Assembly: GCA_020432045.1 (NCBI GenBank)
Contig: JAGQHB010000088.1
Coordinates: 1 to 42,913, forward strand
Origin: Dehalococcoidia bacterium
GTDB lineage: Bacteria; Chloroflexota; Dehalococcoidia; Tepidiformales; Tepidiformaceae
DNA length: 42,913 bases
Direction: 5' to 3'
Positions 34,976-42,913 of the stretch are shown here, piece by piece. Every line of letters begins with the position of its first letter. Within the stretch, counting starts at the first letter, position 1. The position numbers and the translations under genes are program-made. Below the pieces are notes generated by a model. That model did not search any database. It worked only from the letters and a program-made list of their open reading frames with translations, and was not told the origin of the DNA.

Positions 34976-35905
34976 TTACGTCTGCTTGTTGGCCACTCGA
35001 GCGCGTGCCGCAACCAGCTCGTACGTCGCCGCTGCAGCTGCCCCCGCGTCGCGCGGGATGACGGCCACGAAGTCGGTCACTCCTGCGGTAGCAAATTCGG
35101 CCAGGCCAGCGTCAATCTCCGCCTCCCCACCAAGGATGGCTACGTCTGCCGGGTTCGCAGCACCTCCCCGGTCGAGCGTCGCCCGGTACGACGGTAGCCG
35201 GCCGTACGCCTGGAAGGACGTGTTCAGCTGCTCACGTCCCCCGGCAACGTCATCCGAATGCAGCACGGGGACCATCGCCACGAACCGCGGTGCTGGTTTG
35301 CCTGCCGCCTGGGCTGCAGCAGACATCAACGGGACAGCTGTATCGCGAATGAACGAAGTGCCACCCATCCAGGTGATCGTGCCGTCGGCCAACCGGCCGC
35401 AAAGCTTCAACATGGCAGGGCCAAGTGCGGCCACGAGCACGGGTGGCTTCGTCGTGCCGGCCACGCCCACCTGGGCTTTCACCCGGTACAGGTCTCCTTT
35501 GAATGCGACGCGTTCGCCGGCCAGCAGCCCGTTTAGGATGGTCAGGTACTCGCGCGTGTGGGGGATGGGCTTCGAGTAGTCCAAACCCAGCGAATCCTCG
35601 ATCGCGACCCTGTGGCTGAGGCCGATACCGAGTGCCAGCCGGTTGTTGCTCGCGTCTTGCACGGTCAATGCCTGGCTGGCGAGCACCGTCGGATGCCGCG
35701 GATAGGTGGGGACGACGGCCGTACCGAGTTCGACAGTGCTGGTTTCCTGGCCCGCGATCGCCAGGACCATGAGCGCATCAACGGTCGCGACCTGTGGCAG
35801 CCACACGCCAGCGAACCCGTCTTTTTCGGCACGGACGGCCCGCTCGACGAGGCCGCTGACGCCGGTTGTGTCGCCGGGCATCGAGAGCATGAAGTGGATA
35901 CGCAT
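34976..35905 (-). CDS. LLM-class (luciferase-like) flavin/F420-dependent oxidoreductase
   Basis: The 309 residues form a luciferase-like TIM barrel. Family blocks are GLVERAVRAEKDGFAGVWLPQV, VELGTAVVPTYPRHPTVLASQALTV (in two parts), RLALGIGLSHRVAIEDSLGL, and PPVLVAALGPAMLKLCGRLADGTITWM. The pattern is closest to the F420-dependent branch, but the cofactor (F420 or FMN) cannot be proved from sequence alone. The ATG at 35905 was chosen because it follows GAGGAT and matches the family start MRIHFML; another ATG lies 21 bases upstream. It lies between the cupredoxin gene and tRNA-Ser on the same strand. Confidence 0.9.
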   Translation of the reverse strand: MRIHFMLSMPGDTTGVSGLVERAVRAEKDGFAGVWLPQVATVDALMVLAIAGQETSTVELGTAVVPTYPRHPTVLASQALTVQDASNNRLALGIGLSHRVAIEDSLGLDYSKPIPHTREYLTILNGLLAGERVAFKGDLYRVKAQVGVAGTTKPPVLVAALGPAMLKLCGRLADGTITWMGGTSFIRDTAVPLMSAAAQAAGKPAPRFVAMVPVLHSDDVAGGREQLNTSFQAYGRLPSYRATLDRGGAANPADVAILGGEAEIDAGLAEFATAGVTDFVAVIPRDAGAAAAATYELVAARARVANKQT

Positions 35906-36056
35906 GGAAATCCTCGCAGGCGTCAAAGTGCAGGGGAGCGTCGTTCACGCCAGATGCCCCGGCCAACACAGCCGATCGGCCTCAAGGCCGTTACGACGAC
36001 CGGCGGAGCGAATGAGAATCGCGCGAGCCGCTTAGTACGGCGCATTAGCAGAAACA

Positions 36057-36144
36057 TGGCGGAGAGGGTGGGATTCGAACCCACGGAGGTTTGACCCTCG
36101 ACCGTTTTCAAGACGGTTCCCTTCAACCACTCGGGCACCTCTCC
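36057..36144 (-). tRNA. tRNA-Ser (anticodon TGA)
   Basis: On the minus strand the acceptor stem GGAGAGG pairs with CCTCTCC. The anticodon arm ACCGT/ACGGT holds loop CTTGAAA with TGA, a long variable arm follows as expected for tRNA-Ser, and the T arm is GTGGG/CCCAC. Base 73 is G and CCA is encoded (36057-36059). Confidence 0.97.
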
Positions 36145-36194
36145 ATCTCGAATCGTCGCCCAGCAATCGCAAGTGCGCCACTTTCCGCGCACGC

Positions 36195-36229
36195 GAAGGC
36201 GCCCCAGGCGAAAGGCCGGGGGCGCCTTC
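36195..36229. terminator. Hairpin downstream of the thiolase gene
   Basis: An 11-bp stem (36195-36205 with 36219-36229) encloses a smaller GGC-GAAAG-GCC hairpin. It lies 21 bases past the thiolase stop and before tRNA-Ser. No T run follows on the minus strand. Confidence 0.65.
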
Positions 36230-36249
36230 TGAACTGCCGGTCTCGAAAC

Positions 36250-37554
36250 CTAGACGGCTTCGATGATCGTGCTGATGCCCATGCCGACACCGATGCACTG
36301 CGTCGCGAGGGCATACTTGCCGCCGCTGCGCCGAAGCTCGTGCGCGACGGTGAGCACCAGCCGCGTGCCGGTCGCCCCGAGCGGATGCCCGATGGCAATC
36401 GAGCCGCCGTTCACGTTGACGCGGTCCAGCGGGATCCCAAGCTCCTTGCAGGACGGGATGACCTGGGCGGCGAACGCCTCGTTGAACTCAACGCGGTCGA
36501 TTTGGTCGGCGGTGATCCCCGCGTGGCGAAGTGCCTTGCGCGTGGACGGGATCGGGCCGAGGCCCATCACCTGCGCCTTCACGCCAGAAACGCCGTAGCC
36601 AATGATGCGGGCCAGAGGCTCCAGGCCCAGCTGCATCGCCCGCTCCTCGCTCATCAGTATCGCAGCGGTGATGCCGTCATTGGTCGGGCAGGCGTTGCCG
36701 GCCGTGATTAGCAATTCGCCGCCGGTCGGACTGACAATGCCCTTGGCTGCGGGGAGTTGCCCGAGCGCCTCCACATTGGTACCAGGCCGAATGCACTCGT
36801 CGCGGTCGAAGACGATCGTCTTCCCGCGGCTATCGGGCACCCAGTTTCCCTGGTCATCGAAGACAGGCTCTTCCACTTCCAACGGGATGACCTCGTCGCG
36901 GTAGATGCCCTTCTCGTAAGCGGCAACCGTCTTGCGGTGGCTGTCGGCTGAGAACGCGTCCATCTCCTCGCGGCTGATGCCGTAGACCTCGGCCACGTTC
37001 TGGGCCGTCTGAAGCATCGAAAGCACGGGCGAATAGTCGAGGATTTCATCCTGGAACGGGACGCTGAAGTTCTCGAAGTGATCCTTCGCCATGTTCCGCT
37101 GGGCGGGGTTCTGGGCCAGTCGGCGCTGGTTAAACTCGGTGATCCGGTTGGTTTCCGGACGTGGGCCGCCGCCGAGGCCTCGGCCCATGCGCTCGATGCC
37201 CATCGCCACGCCACACTCGGTCGCCCCAACCATGATCGACTGGGCGATGCGATGCAAGGTCTCCATGCTGGAGCCGCACTGGCGGTTCGTATCAAACGCC
37301 GAGACCTCGGCGGGGAGCCCGGCGAGGCGCGCGACCGTATCGCCACCGATGCCGGCCAACTCCGGCGCGCCGGCGACGTTGCCAAGGCCGATGTCCTCGA
37401 TCATGTCGTCGGCCACCTTTGGATTCCGGTCGAGGAGTGCCCGGAGTACCTGCGCCCCGGCCTCATCGAGACGCGTTGCGACTAGCTTGCCGCGACCACC
37501 CCGGGCAAACGCCGAGCGGGCGCCGTCAACAAGTACCACGTTCTTCAGCTGCAT
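36250..37554 (-). CDS. Thiolase / acetyl-CoA acetyltransferase
   Basis: This 434-residue thiolase condenses or cleaves acyl-CoA esters. The nucleophilic Cys93 lies in NRQCGSSMETLH, the His in GGSIAIGHPLGATGTRL (about 388), and the acid/base Cys in TQCIGVGMG near the end. GNVAGAPELAGIGGDTVAR and NEAFAAQVIPSCKELG are also typical. It is slightly longer than the 390-residue average because of an insertion in the loop domain, as in many acetyl-CoA acyltransferases of beta-oxidation. The acyl-CoA synthetase pair lies upstream on the same strand, suggesting a shared role in acid or fatty-acid breakdown. Confidence 0.95.
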   Translation of the reverse strand: MQLKNVVLVDGARSAFARGGRGKLVATRLDEAGAQVLRALLDRNPKVADDMIEDIGLGNVAGAPELAGIGGDTVARLAGLPAEVSAFDTNRQCGSSMETLHRIAQSIMVGATECGVAMGIERMGRGLGGGPRPETNRITEFNQRRLAQNPAQRNMAKDHFENFSVPFQDEILDYSPVLSMLQTAQNVAEVYGISREEMDAFSADSHRKTVAAYEKGIYRDEVIPLEVEEPVFDDQGNWVPDSRGKTIVFDRDECIRPGTNVEALGQLPAAKGIVSPTGGELLITAGNACPTNDGITAAILMSEERAMQLGLEPLARIIGYGVSGVKAQVMGLGPIPSTRKALRHAGITADQIDRVEFNEAFAAQVIPSCKELGIPLDRVNVNGGSIAIGHPLGATGTRLVLTVAHELRRSGGKYALATQCIGVGMGISTIIEAV

Positions 37555-37668
37555 ATCCTGCCAACCCCTGGCGCCCGGCCGTTTCGCTCTGGCCGGCTAC
37601 GCGAAGTCTGAGGGTACCCGCTCCCGCAGTACGTTTCTAGGGTTCTGGGCGAAAAACTTACCGATCGG

Positions 37669-39090
37669 TCAACCGCCGTTGTGGAAGTCGTAGACGCGCT
37701 TCACGGCGGCGGCGGCACGTTCGAAGCTGGCGAACACGGGGATCGCCCTGGAGTGGAATTCGGGCTGGATGCTCGCGATATATTCGGCCTCGTGCGCCGG
37801 GTGGATCACGGCGAAGAACGGCTTCCCGCTCGCTTCCTGGTGCGTCTTCAGAGTGTCGAGCATATCGGTCAGCGTTTCTGGCTTTGCCTTCCACTGCCGC
37901 GCCGCAAACATCGCCGAGAGCTCCATGACGATCGCGTCAATGTTCTCGTCGGCCTCGACGATAGAAAGGATGCGTTGCAGCGTCTCGGTCTTGCCCTGGA
38001 CGGTGCCGCCCATGTCGAGCGGGTTCTGGAAGCTGCCACCGATAATGTTGAAGAACGATTCCAGTTCGGCGTAGGTCTTGTCCGTGAATCGAGCCACGTC
38101 GAAGCCCTGCTTGGCGAACGCATCGGTGATCGACACTGACTGGCCGCCGGTCTGGGCGAGCAGTGCCACGCCTCGCCCAGCCGGACGCTTTGCGAGCGTA
38201 AGCGCCTTCATGACGTCGATCGTTTCGTCGAGATTGTTCGTGACGATGGCCCCGCACTGGCGCATCATCCCCTCCCACACCGCCTGGTCGCTGGCGAGCG
38301 ACCCCGTGTGTGACATCGTCGCCCGTGCGCCCGCGCTCGTCTGGCCACCCTTCCAGACGACAACCGGCTTGCGCTTGCACGCTTCTCTCAGGGTTTCGAA
38401 GAATCGGCGGCCGTCGCGGGCGCCTTCGACGTACATACCGATTACTTCGGTTTCGTCGTCGTGCATCAGGTAATCAACATAATCTGACACGTCCAAAACG
38501 ACTGCATTGCCGAAGCTGGCACAGCGGCTGAGGTGCATCCCGTTGGCGCCGGCGACCAGCGAGAACATGATCCCGTGCGTCCCGGACTGCGAGAGGAATC
38601 CAATCTTCCCGTCGTCTGCGATTGGCGCGTCGTTGTTGAAGCGTACGCCCACCTTCGGGAGGTAGAGCCCCATGCAGTTCGGACCAACAAGGTTGAAGTT
38701 CGCAGGCTTCGCCATGTCGACGAGCGTGTTCTGCAGCTTGATGCCGAGTTCTTCACCAGTCTCCGCGAAGCCCGATGTGAAGAACGCCGCACCATTGGCG
38801 CCAACTGCGATGAGGTCTTTCAGAATGAAAGGCGAAACCTGCCGCGGAACCGCAACCAGCGCGTAATCGATGAGCTCCGGCACGTCGGCCATGCTGGTGA
38901 AGTTCTGGATTCCCAGCTTCTCGATGCCCTCTATCTCTTTCGCGTCCAGCTGCACTGAGTAGAGGTTTCCGCCCTTCTCCTTGAACGGCATGTTGTTTTG
39001 CAGCCACATATAGTTCGGGCCCTTATCGCCGACGACCACCACGGTCTTCGGGTTGAACATTGCATCGAGACGGTGTCCGGGGACTCCCAT
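37669..39090 (-). CDS. ADP-forming acyl-CoA synthetase, alpha-type (CoA-binding/ligase) subunit
   Basis: This 473-residue protein has the NDP-forming acyl-CoA synthetase layout: an N-terminal CoA-binding Rossmann domain (TVVVVGDKGPNYMWLQ), then two succinyl-CoA-ligase-like domains. GPNCMGLY and GFLSQSGTHGIMF are the usual blocks. His261 in MSHTGSLASDQA is the expected phosphorylated His. These enzymes interconvert acyl-CoA, ADP and phosphate with free acid, CoA and ATP. The ATP-grasp part is on the separate gene just upstream (39133), with 42 bases between, so the enzyme is split into two subunits. The acid substrate is unknown. Confidence 0.93.
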   Translation of the reverse strand: MGVPGHRLDAMFNPKTVVVVGDKGPNYMWLQNNMPFKEKGGNLYSVQLDAKEIEGIEKLGIQNFTSMADVPELIDYALVAVPRQVSPFILKDLIAVGANGAAFFTSGFAETGEELGIKLQNTLVDMAKPANFNLVGPNCMGLYLPKVGVRFNNDAPIADDGKIGFLSQSGTHGIMFSLVAGANGMHLSRCASFGNAVVLDVSDYVDYLMHDDETEVIGMYVEGARDGRRFFETLREACKRKPVVVWKGGQTSAGARATMSHTGSLASDQAVWEGMMRQCGAIVTNNLDETIDVMKALTLAKRPAGRGVALLAQTGGQSVSITDAFAKQGFDVARFTDKTYAELESFFNIIGGSFQNPLDMGGTVQGKTETLQRILSIVEADENIDAIVMELSAMFAARQWKAKPETLTDMLDTLKTHQEASGKPFFAVIHPAHEAEYIASIQPEFHSRAIPVFASFERAAAAVKRVYDFHNGG

Positions 39091-39132
39091 GGCAGTACTC
39101 CTGGCGGCGCTGCGGGCGGCCGCGAACGCTGG

Positions 39133-39831
39133 CTAGCTGGCGCTGACGATGATGCGGGCATCGACGGCGATTGCACCGTCGGGGTAGGCGAACACGGGGT
39201 TCAGGTCGAGTTCCTGCACCTCGGGGTGCTGGGCGACGAACTCCGAAACCTTGAGGATGGTGGACTTCAGCGCGGCGATGTCGCTCGCGGGCTGGCCACG
39301 CACCCCCGATAGCACCGGGCGGCCCTTGATTTCATCGATCATCTGTCCAGCATCGCGGTCGGCGAGCGGGACCAGGCGGAACGAAACGTCTTTCAGTACC
39401 TCGACCATGATGCCGCCAAGGCCAAACATCATGACTGGCCCAAACTGGGCATCCGTCGTCATCCCGACGATCACCTCGGTACCCTGGGGCGCCATGTGCT
39501 GGACCGCGACGCCGGTGATCTTCGCGCCGGGTACTGCTTCGCTGCAGCTCTTCAGGATCGCGGCATGGGCGGCACGGACTTCATCGGCCGTCTTCAGGTT
39601 TAGCTTCACGCCGCCAGCGTCGCTCTTGTGGGCGATATCGGGCGAGACAACCTTCAGCACCACCGGATAGCCGGCAGCTTCGGACTGTGTGACCGCTTCA
39701 TCGGCGGAGGTGGCGAGCGTGGTCAGCGTGACCGGGACGCCGGCCTCACGGAGGACGTCCTTGGCTTCTACTTCGCTGAGAAGTGTGCGGCCCTCTGCGC
39801 GGGCACGGGCGAGTACGTCGGCGAATGACAT
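39133..39831 (-). CDS. ATP-grasp (beta-type) subunit of ADP-forming acyl-CoA synthetase
   Basis: This 232-residue protein matches the ATP-grasp_5 domain that partners the CoA-ligase subunit. It begins LLSEVEAKDVLREAGVPV, then GYPVVLKVVSPDIAHKSDAGGVKLNL (two blocks), PQGTEVIVGMTTDAQFGPVMMFGLGGIMVE (in parts), and ends VQELDLNPVFAYPDGAIAVDARI. The length is normal for a separate beta subunit. GAGGGA precedes the ATG. It is the first gene of the pair and is divergent from the GMC oxidoreductase across about 210 bases in which I see no feature beyond possible promoters. Confidence 0.93.
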   Translation of the reverse strand: MSFADVLARARAEGRTLLSEVEAKDVLREAGVPVTLTTLATSADEAVTQSEAAGYPVVLKVVSPDIAHKSDAGGVKLNLKTADEVRAAHAAILKSCSEAVPGAKITGVAVQHMAPQGTEVIVGMTTDAQFGPVMMFGLGGIMVEVLKDVSFRLVPLADRDAGQMIDEIKGRPVLSGVRGQPASDIAALKSTILKVSEFVAQHPEVQELDLNPVFAYPDGAIAVDARIIVSAS

Positions 39832-40041
39832 CGGTCCCTCTGGGTTCAGGCTGGCGCACGGGCCGGGATCAACCCGAAAGACCGTAGCGCCGCGATTCTA
39901 CGGGAGCATTCGCACAGTGTCAGTTCCTCAAACTATCGGGCTCAGCCGGCGAACGCCGTGCACTGCCTGGCCGAAACCGTGGCGGGAGGCTGTTCATTGG
40001 GGCAGTATGGCTGCCCTCGCGGGGAACAGGGAGTGAGCTGT

Positions 40042-41589
40042 ATGCATGCTGAAAAGGACACCTACGACATTCTTATCGTCGGTGCGGGCGCATCCGGGGC
40101 CGCCGTCGCATCCCGTGTCAGCGAAGACGGCCGGCGCTCCGTCTGCCTCGTAGAGGCAGGACCGGACTACCCGGCGCTGGAAACGCTCCCCTTCGACCTC
40201 GTCAATAGCCACAACAACTCATACACGGCCCACGATTGGGGGTTCGATTACCAGCCGACGGCAGCCGCCCGTGCGATGAACTTTCCTCGTGGCCGGGTCA
40301 CGGGCGGGTCCAGCGCCGTGAACACGACCATCGCCCTTCGTGGGATGCCCGAGGACTACGACGGTTGGGCCGAACAGGGCAACCCGGAATGGTCCTGGGA
40401 CCGCGTGTTGCCGGCGTTCCGTCGTATGGAGCGCGACCTCGACTACGGTCACGAGCCGTTCCACGGCGACGCCGGCCCGATCACCATCCGGCGGTATCAG
40501 CGGGATGAACTGACGCTCGTCCACCAGGCGTTCCTCGATGCTGCGCGAGAGCTCGGATACCCCGACTGCCCGGATGCCAACGACCCGGCCAGCTGGGGCT
40601 CCGGCCCCCACCCCATGAACAAGATCGGCCGGCTCAGGGTTTCAACCGCCGTTGGCTATCTCTCGGCCGCCCGCGCCCGCCCCAACCTGGCGATTCGCGC
40701 CAACACCCACGTTCGCCGCGTCCTCGTCCAGGAAGGACGCGCGACCGGGCTCGAGGTGGAGACGGCGGGTGAAGTCTCCACCATCCCTGGCAAGCTCATC
40801 GTCCTCTGTGGCGGCTCGCTGCAGACGCCGCCAATCCTCTACCGGTCGGGCATCGGCCCGCGCGTAGAGCTGGAACGCCTCGGTGTTGATGTCATCGCCG
40901 ACGTGCCCGGCGTCGCACAGAACCTGAGCGACCACCCAGCCCTGGCTGTGCTCTGCCGTGTGAAAGCCCCATCCATCCTCGATGCCGATCAGCCGATCGT
41001 TCAGACAATCCTTCGCTATACGGCCGAGGGCAGCGACCAGCGAAATGACCTCCAGATCGAGGCGTTCTCGTTTTCGCCACGAAACACTCCACTCGATTGC
41101 TTCGCGATTGCAGCCGTGCTGGAAGAAGTACGCGGTACGGGCCGCCTGCGCATCGACTCAGCGGACCCGCACGCGAAGCCGGTGGCCGAACCCCACTTCC
41201 TTGAAGACGAGCGCGACCTCGTCCGGCTCGCCGCGGGCGTTCGCGACACGATCGCCTTCACGAAGACGGCTGCGTACCGGGAGATCATCGACGAAGTGCT
41301 GTTCCCGGATCCCGCTCGCGACCTGCCGGACGACGTGCTCTTCACGATGCTCCGTAAGCTTGCAGCCAGCGGCTACCACCCCTGCGGCACCGCGAAAATG
41401 GGCCCGGTCACCGATCCGATGGCGGTTGTCGACCAGTTCGGACGCGTGCACGCGGCGGAAGGGCTCGCGGTCGCTGATGCGTCGATCATGCCATCGGTGC
41501 CGCGAGCAAACACAAACCTCACCAGCATCATGATCGGCGAAATGATCGGTGAGTGGATTCGTACACGCGGAGCCGCATACGGGCTGTAG
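40042..41589 (+). CDS. GMC-family FAD-dependent oxidoreductase
   Basis: The 515 residues form a glucose-methanol-choline oxidoreductase. The FAD-binding start is YDILIVGAGASGAAVASRVS (about 8-27), followed by GGSSAVNTTIALRG and WGFDYQ. LQTPPILYRSGIGP is the GMC signature 2. The active-site His is in SGYHPCGTAKMG and the partner Asn in RANTNLTSIMIGE. It probably oxidises an alcohol, with FAD passing electrons to oxygen or a dye-like acceptor. The ATG at 40042 was chosen as it lies just before the FAD domain and follows GGGAGTGAG; the upstream open frame is unlike the family. No signal peptide is seen. Confidence 0.94.
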   Translation: MHAEKDTYDILIVGAGASGAAVASRVSEDGRRSVCLVEAGPDYPALETLPFDLVNSHNNSYTAHDWGFDYQPTAAARAMNFPRGRVTGGSSAVNTTIALRGMPEDYDGWAEQGNPEWSWDRVLPAFRRMERDLDYGHEPFHGDAGPITIRRYQRDELTLVHQAFLDAARELGYPDCPDANDPASWGSGPHPMNKIGRLRVSTAVGYLSAARARPNLAIRANTHVRRVLVQEGRATGLEVETAGEVSTIPGKLIVLCGGSLQTPPILYRSGIGPRVELERLGVDVIADVPGVAQNLSDHPALAVLCRVKAPSILDADQPIVQTILRYTAEGSDQRNDLQIEAFSFSPRNTPLDCFAIAAVLEEVRGTGRLRIDSADPHAKPVAEPHFLEDERDLVRLAAGVRDTIAFTKTAAYREIIDEVLFPDPARDLPDDVLFTMLRKLAASGYHPCGTAKMGPVTDPMAVVDQFGRVHAAEGLAVADASIMPSVPRANTNLTSIMIGEMIGEWIRTRGAAYGL

Positions 41590-41791
41590 AGTCCGTCCAC
41601 CTCCCATTCACACATCATCCTCCGCTGCGATCTGATAGCAGCGCGCTCGCCGTTCGACTCTCGGATTTCCGCTTGTGGAACGCCGGGGGCTGGGAAGGCA
41701 CGACATGAACAAAGCATCTGTCAGTCCGTGACATTGGTGAACCTGTAGGATTCGGCTGGCGCATGAACTCTCCCCAGCGAGGTGGACCCCA

Positions 41792-42664
41792 ATGCCTGTC
41801 GCGCACGTCAACGGCACGGATCTCTATTACGAACGGCACGGAACCGGCTTCCCGCTGGTGTTCATCCACGGGGGTTTCGGCGGGCTCGGCACCGGCCAGG
41901 GCGGGCAGGCGCCTGCCTGGGTCGAGCGGTTCGCCCAATCGTTCGAGGTTATCCTCTACGACCGGCGCTCGTCAGGACGATCGAGCTTTCCCGAGGTGCG
42001 GCACTCGATGGCACAGTTCGCGACCGACCTCCGGGAACTGCTCCGTGACCTCGGACACGACCGCGCGCACGTCTGGGGGACCTCAGCCGGTGGCCACATC
42101 GCGCTTGAGTTTGGGCTCGCGTTTCCAGAGTCCACAGCGTCGCTCGTTATCGCGGAGTCTGCGCCATGGCTGACGCGCGACCCGGACACTCTCGCCCGCC
42201 TCAACGAGCGGATCACGGTGCTGCACACAAAGGGCCCGGTGGCGGCCTATGAAGCTCGCCGCGAAGGCGGGACGGTCGGCCTGAACCTGTTCGCCGCCCA
42301 GCGGCCCGCACAGACGAAAGAGGAAGCGCAGGCCCGGGAAGCCTCGCGGGCAGCTATCCAGGCACAGCTCGCGACCGTGCCGCGCGAAGAACGAATCGCC
42401 AAGTACGCGGGCGAGCTCCGCACCTACGAGGCCTACGCCGAATTCGACGCCACCAGCAGGTTCGACGAGCTCAAGATGCCAGTGCTCGTCGTGTTCGGGA
42501 CGGGGGACACCGTCTTTCCGGACGCTGGTTGGGAGGTGTTAACAGCGGGCAATCCGAACGTAACGTACCTGCCAGTACAAGGCGCCGAACACGGCGCCGC
42601 CACGAACGCCAAGACGCTTGAGGTGATGCTGGAATTCCTGAGAGCGAACACTCCCGCGAGCTGA
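41792..42664 (+). CDS. Alpha/beta-fold hydrolase
   Basis: This is a 290-residue alpha/beta hydrolase with HGGFGG (26-31) as the oxyanion region, the nucleophile Ser98 in WGTSAGGHIALEFG, the acid in FGTGDTVFPD and the His in GAEHGAATN. It differs clearly from the hydrolase at 6516. A helical lid lies at about 125-205. GAGGTGG lies before the ATG. A 200-base gap separates it from the GMC gene on the same strand. In that gap I see no gene. The substrate cannot be read from the sequence. Confidence 0.9.
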   Translation: MPVAHVNGTDLYYERHGTGFPLVFIHGGFGGLGTGQGGQAPAWVERFAQSFEVILYDRRSSGRSSFPEVRHSMAQFATDLRELLRDLGHDRAHVWGTSAGGHIALEFGLAFPESTASLVIAESAPWLTRDPDTLARLNERITVLHTKGPVAAYEARREGGTVGLNLFAAQRPAQTKEEAQAREASRAAIQAQLATVPREERIAKYAGELRTYEAYAEFDATSRFDELKMPVLVVFGTGDTVFPDAGWEVLTAGNPNVTYLPVQGAEHGAATNAKTLEVMLEFLRANTPAS

Positions 42665-42701
42665 CGGAACGCTGCGGAGCGCGAATACGACGGAGCTGTA
42701 T

Positions 42702-42775
42702 TGGAGGCGCCGGCCGGACTCGAACCGGCGGTGAGGATTTTGCAGACCCTTGCCTTACCACTTGGCCACGGCGCC
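42702..42775 (-). tRNA. tRNA-Cys (anticodon GCA)
   Basis: On the minus strand the acceptor stem GGCGCCG pairs with CGGCGCC. The anticodon loop CTGCAAA holds GCA and the T arm is GCCGG/CCGGC around TTCGAGT. Base 73 is T (U73), the key Cys identity base, and CCA is encoded (42702-42704). Confidence 0.97.
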
Positions 42776-42822
42776 CCGTGAACTCGCCTATCGAACGTAC
42801 ACAATTGAACCGGGAAGAGTAA

Positions 42823-42908
42823 TGGTGCCCAGGGTGAGATTTGAACTCACACGCCCAAAAGAGCACTGCCCCCTCAAGACAGCGTGTCTGCCGTTCCACC
42901 ACCTGGGC
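42823..42908 (-). tRNA. tRNA-Leu (anticodon GAG)
   Basis: On the minus strand the acceptor stem GCCCAGG pairs with CCTGGGC. The D arm contains GTG/CAC, the anticodon stem CTGTC/GGCAG holds loop TTGAGGG with GAG, and a long variable arm follows, as expected for Leu. Base 73 is A and CCA is encoded (42823-42825). It ends 5 bases before the window edge. Confidence 0.95.
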
Positions 42909-42913
42909 ACGAA

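Overview
The window is high-GC bacterial chromosome (roughly 60-65% G+C by eye) and is almost entirely protein coding. It holds 34 protein genes, one truncated gene start, four tRNAs and one decayed insertion sequence. Several traits suggest a free-living aerobic heterotroph, with Chloroflexota (Dehalococcoidia/Tepidiformia-like) as the best guess: DUF4202, GYD and DUF4395 proteins, an F420/flavin luciferase-like oxidoreductase, many CaiB, crotonase and SDR genes, a Cys4 type L28, and many GTG/TTG starts. The assignment rests on gene content only. No rRNA is present to settle it.

Layout. (1) 1-6.5 kb is housekeeping: the 3' part of rpoC, a strong hairpin, the convergent ispD-ispF pair of the MEP isoprenoid pathway, a small unknown protein, and a TIGR03960-type B12-binding/radical SAM protein. 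(2) 6.5-14.7 kb starts with an alpha/beta hydrolase and continues with a tightly packed glycan operon: initiating sugar-phosphate transferase, membrane NDP-sugar 4,6-dehydratase, and then WbpD-, WbpE-, WbpB- and WbpA-like enzymes. Together the last four could make a UDP-2,3-diacetamido-2,3-dideoxy-glucuronate type sugar. A NYN-domain nuclease gene sits inside the operon. (3) 14.8-22.5 kb, mostly minus strand: ilvB-ilvN, a fatty-acid-kinase-like fakA followed by an unknown zinc-ribbon protein, rpmB (L28) with its own promoter and terminator, a UDP-xylose synthase/epimerase pair, and a DUF4202 protein. (4) 22.5-30.6 kb is accessory metabolism: two overlapping CaiB/BaiF CoA-transferases, a family 5 uracil-DNA glycosylase, a thiolase start that is cut short, a crotonase divergent from an SDR that lacks the usual catalytic residues, an epoxide hydrolase, and a YihY membrane protein. 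(5) 30.6-32.8 kb is a disturbed patch: an IS481 remnant with both terminal inverted repeats but a shortened and partly inverted interior, a GYD protein, and a RibD-C reductase, ending at tRNA-Asp. (6) 32.9-42.9 kb: a DUF4395 membrane protein, an intergenic stretch with strong inverted repeats that may encode a structured RNA, a membrane-anchored double cupredoxin, an LLM-class oxidoreductase, tRNA-Ser, a thiolase, a split ADP-forming acyl-CoA synthetase, a GMC oxidoreductase, an alpha/beta hydrolase, tRNA-Cys and tRNA-Leu.

How the genes fit together. The glycan operon (7358-14724) plus the UXS/epimerase pair (19984-21862) points to surface polysaccharide precursors. No glycosyltransferase, flippase or polymerase gene lies in the window, so assembly must be encoded elsewhere. 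The CoA-transferases, crotonase, SDR, thiolase and acyl-CoA synthetase suggest catabolism of fatty or other organic acids through CoA esters. No CRISPR array, prophage or rRNA was seen. The less ordinary observations are the rearranged zinc-ligand pattern in RNA polymerase beta', the nuclease inside the glycan operon, the SDR without its catalytic triad, the candidate structured RNA near 33.5-33.75 kb, and the internally inverted IS481 relic.
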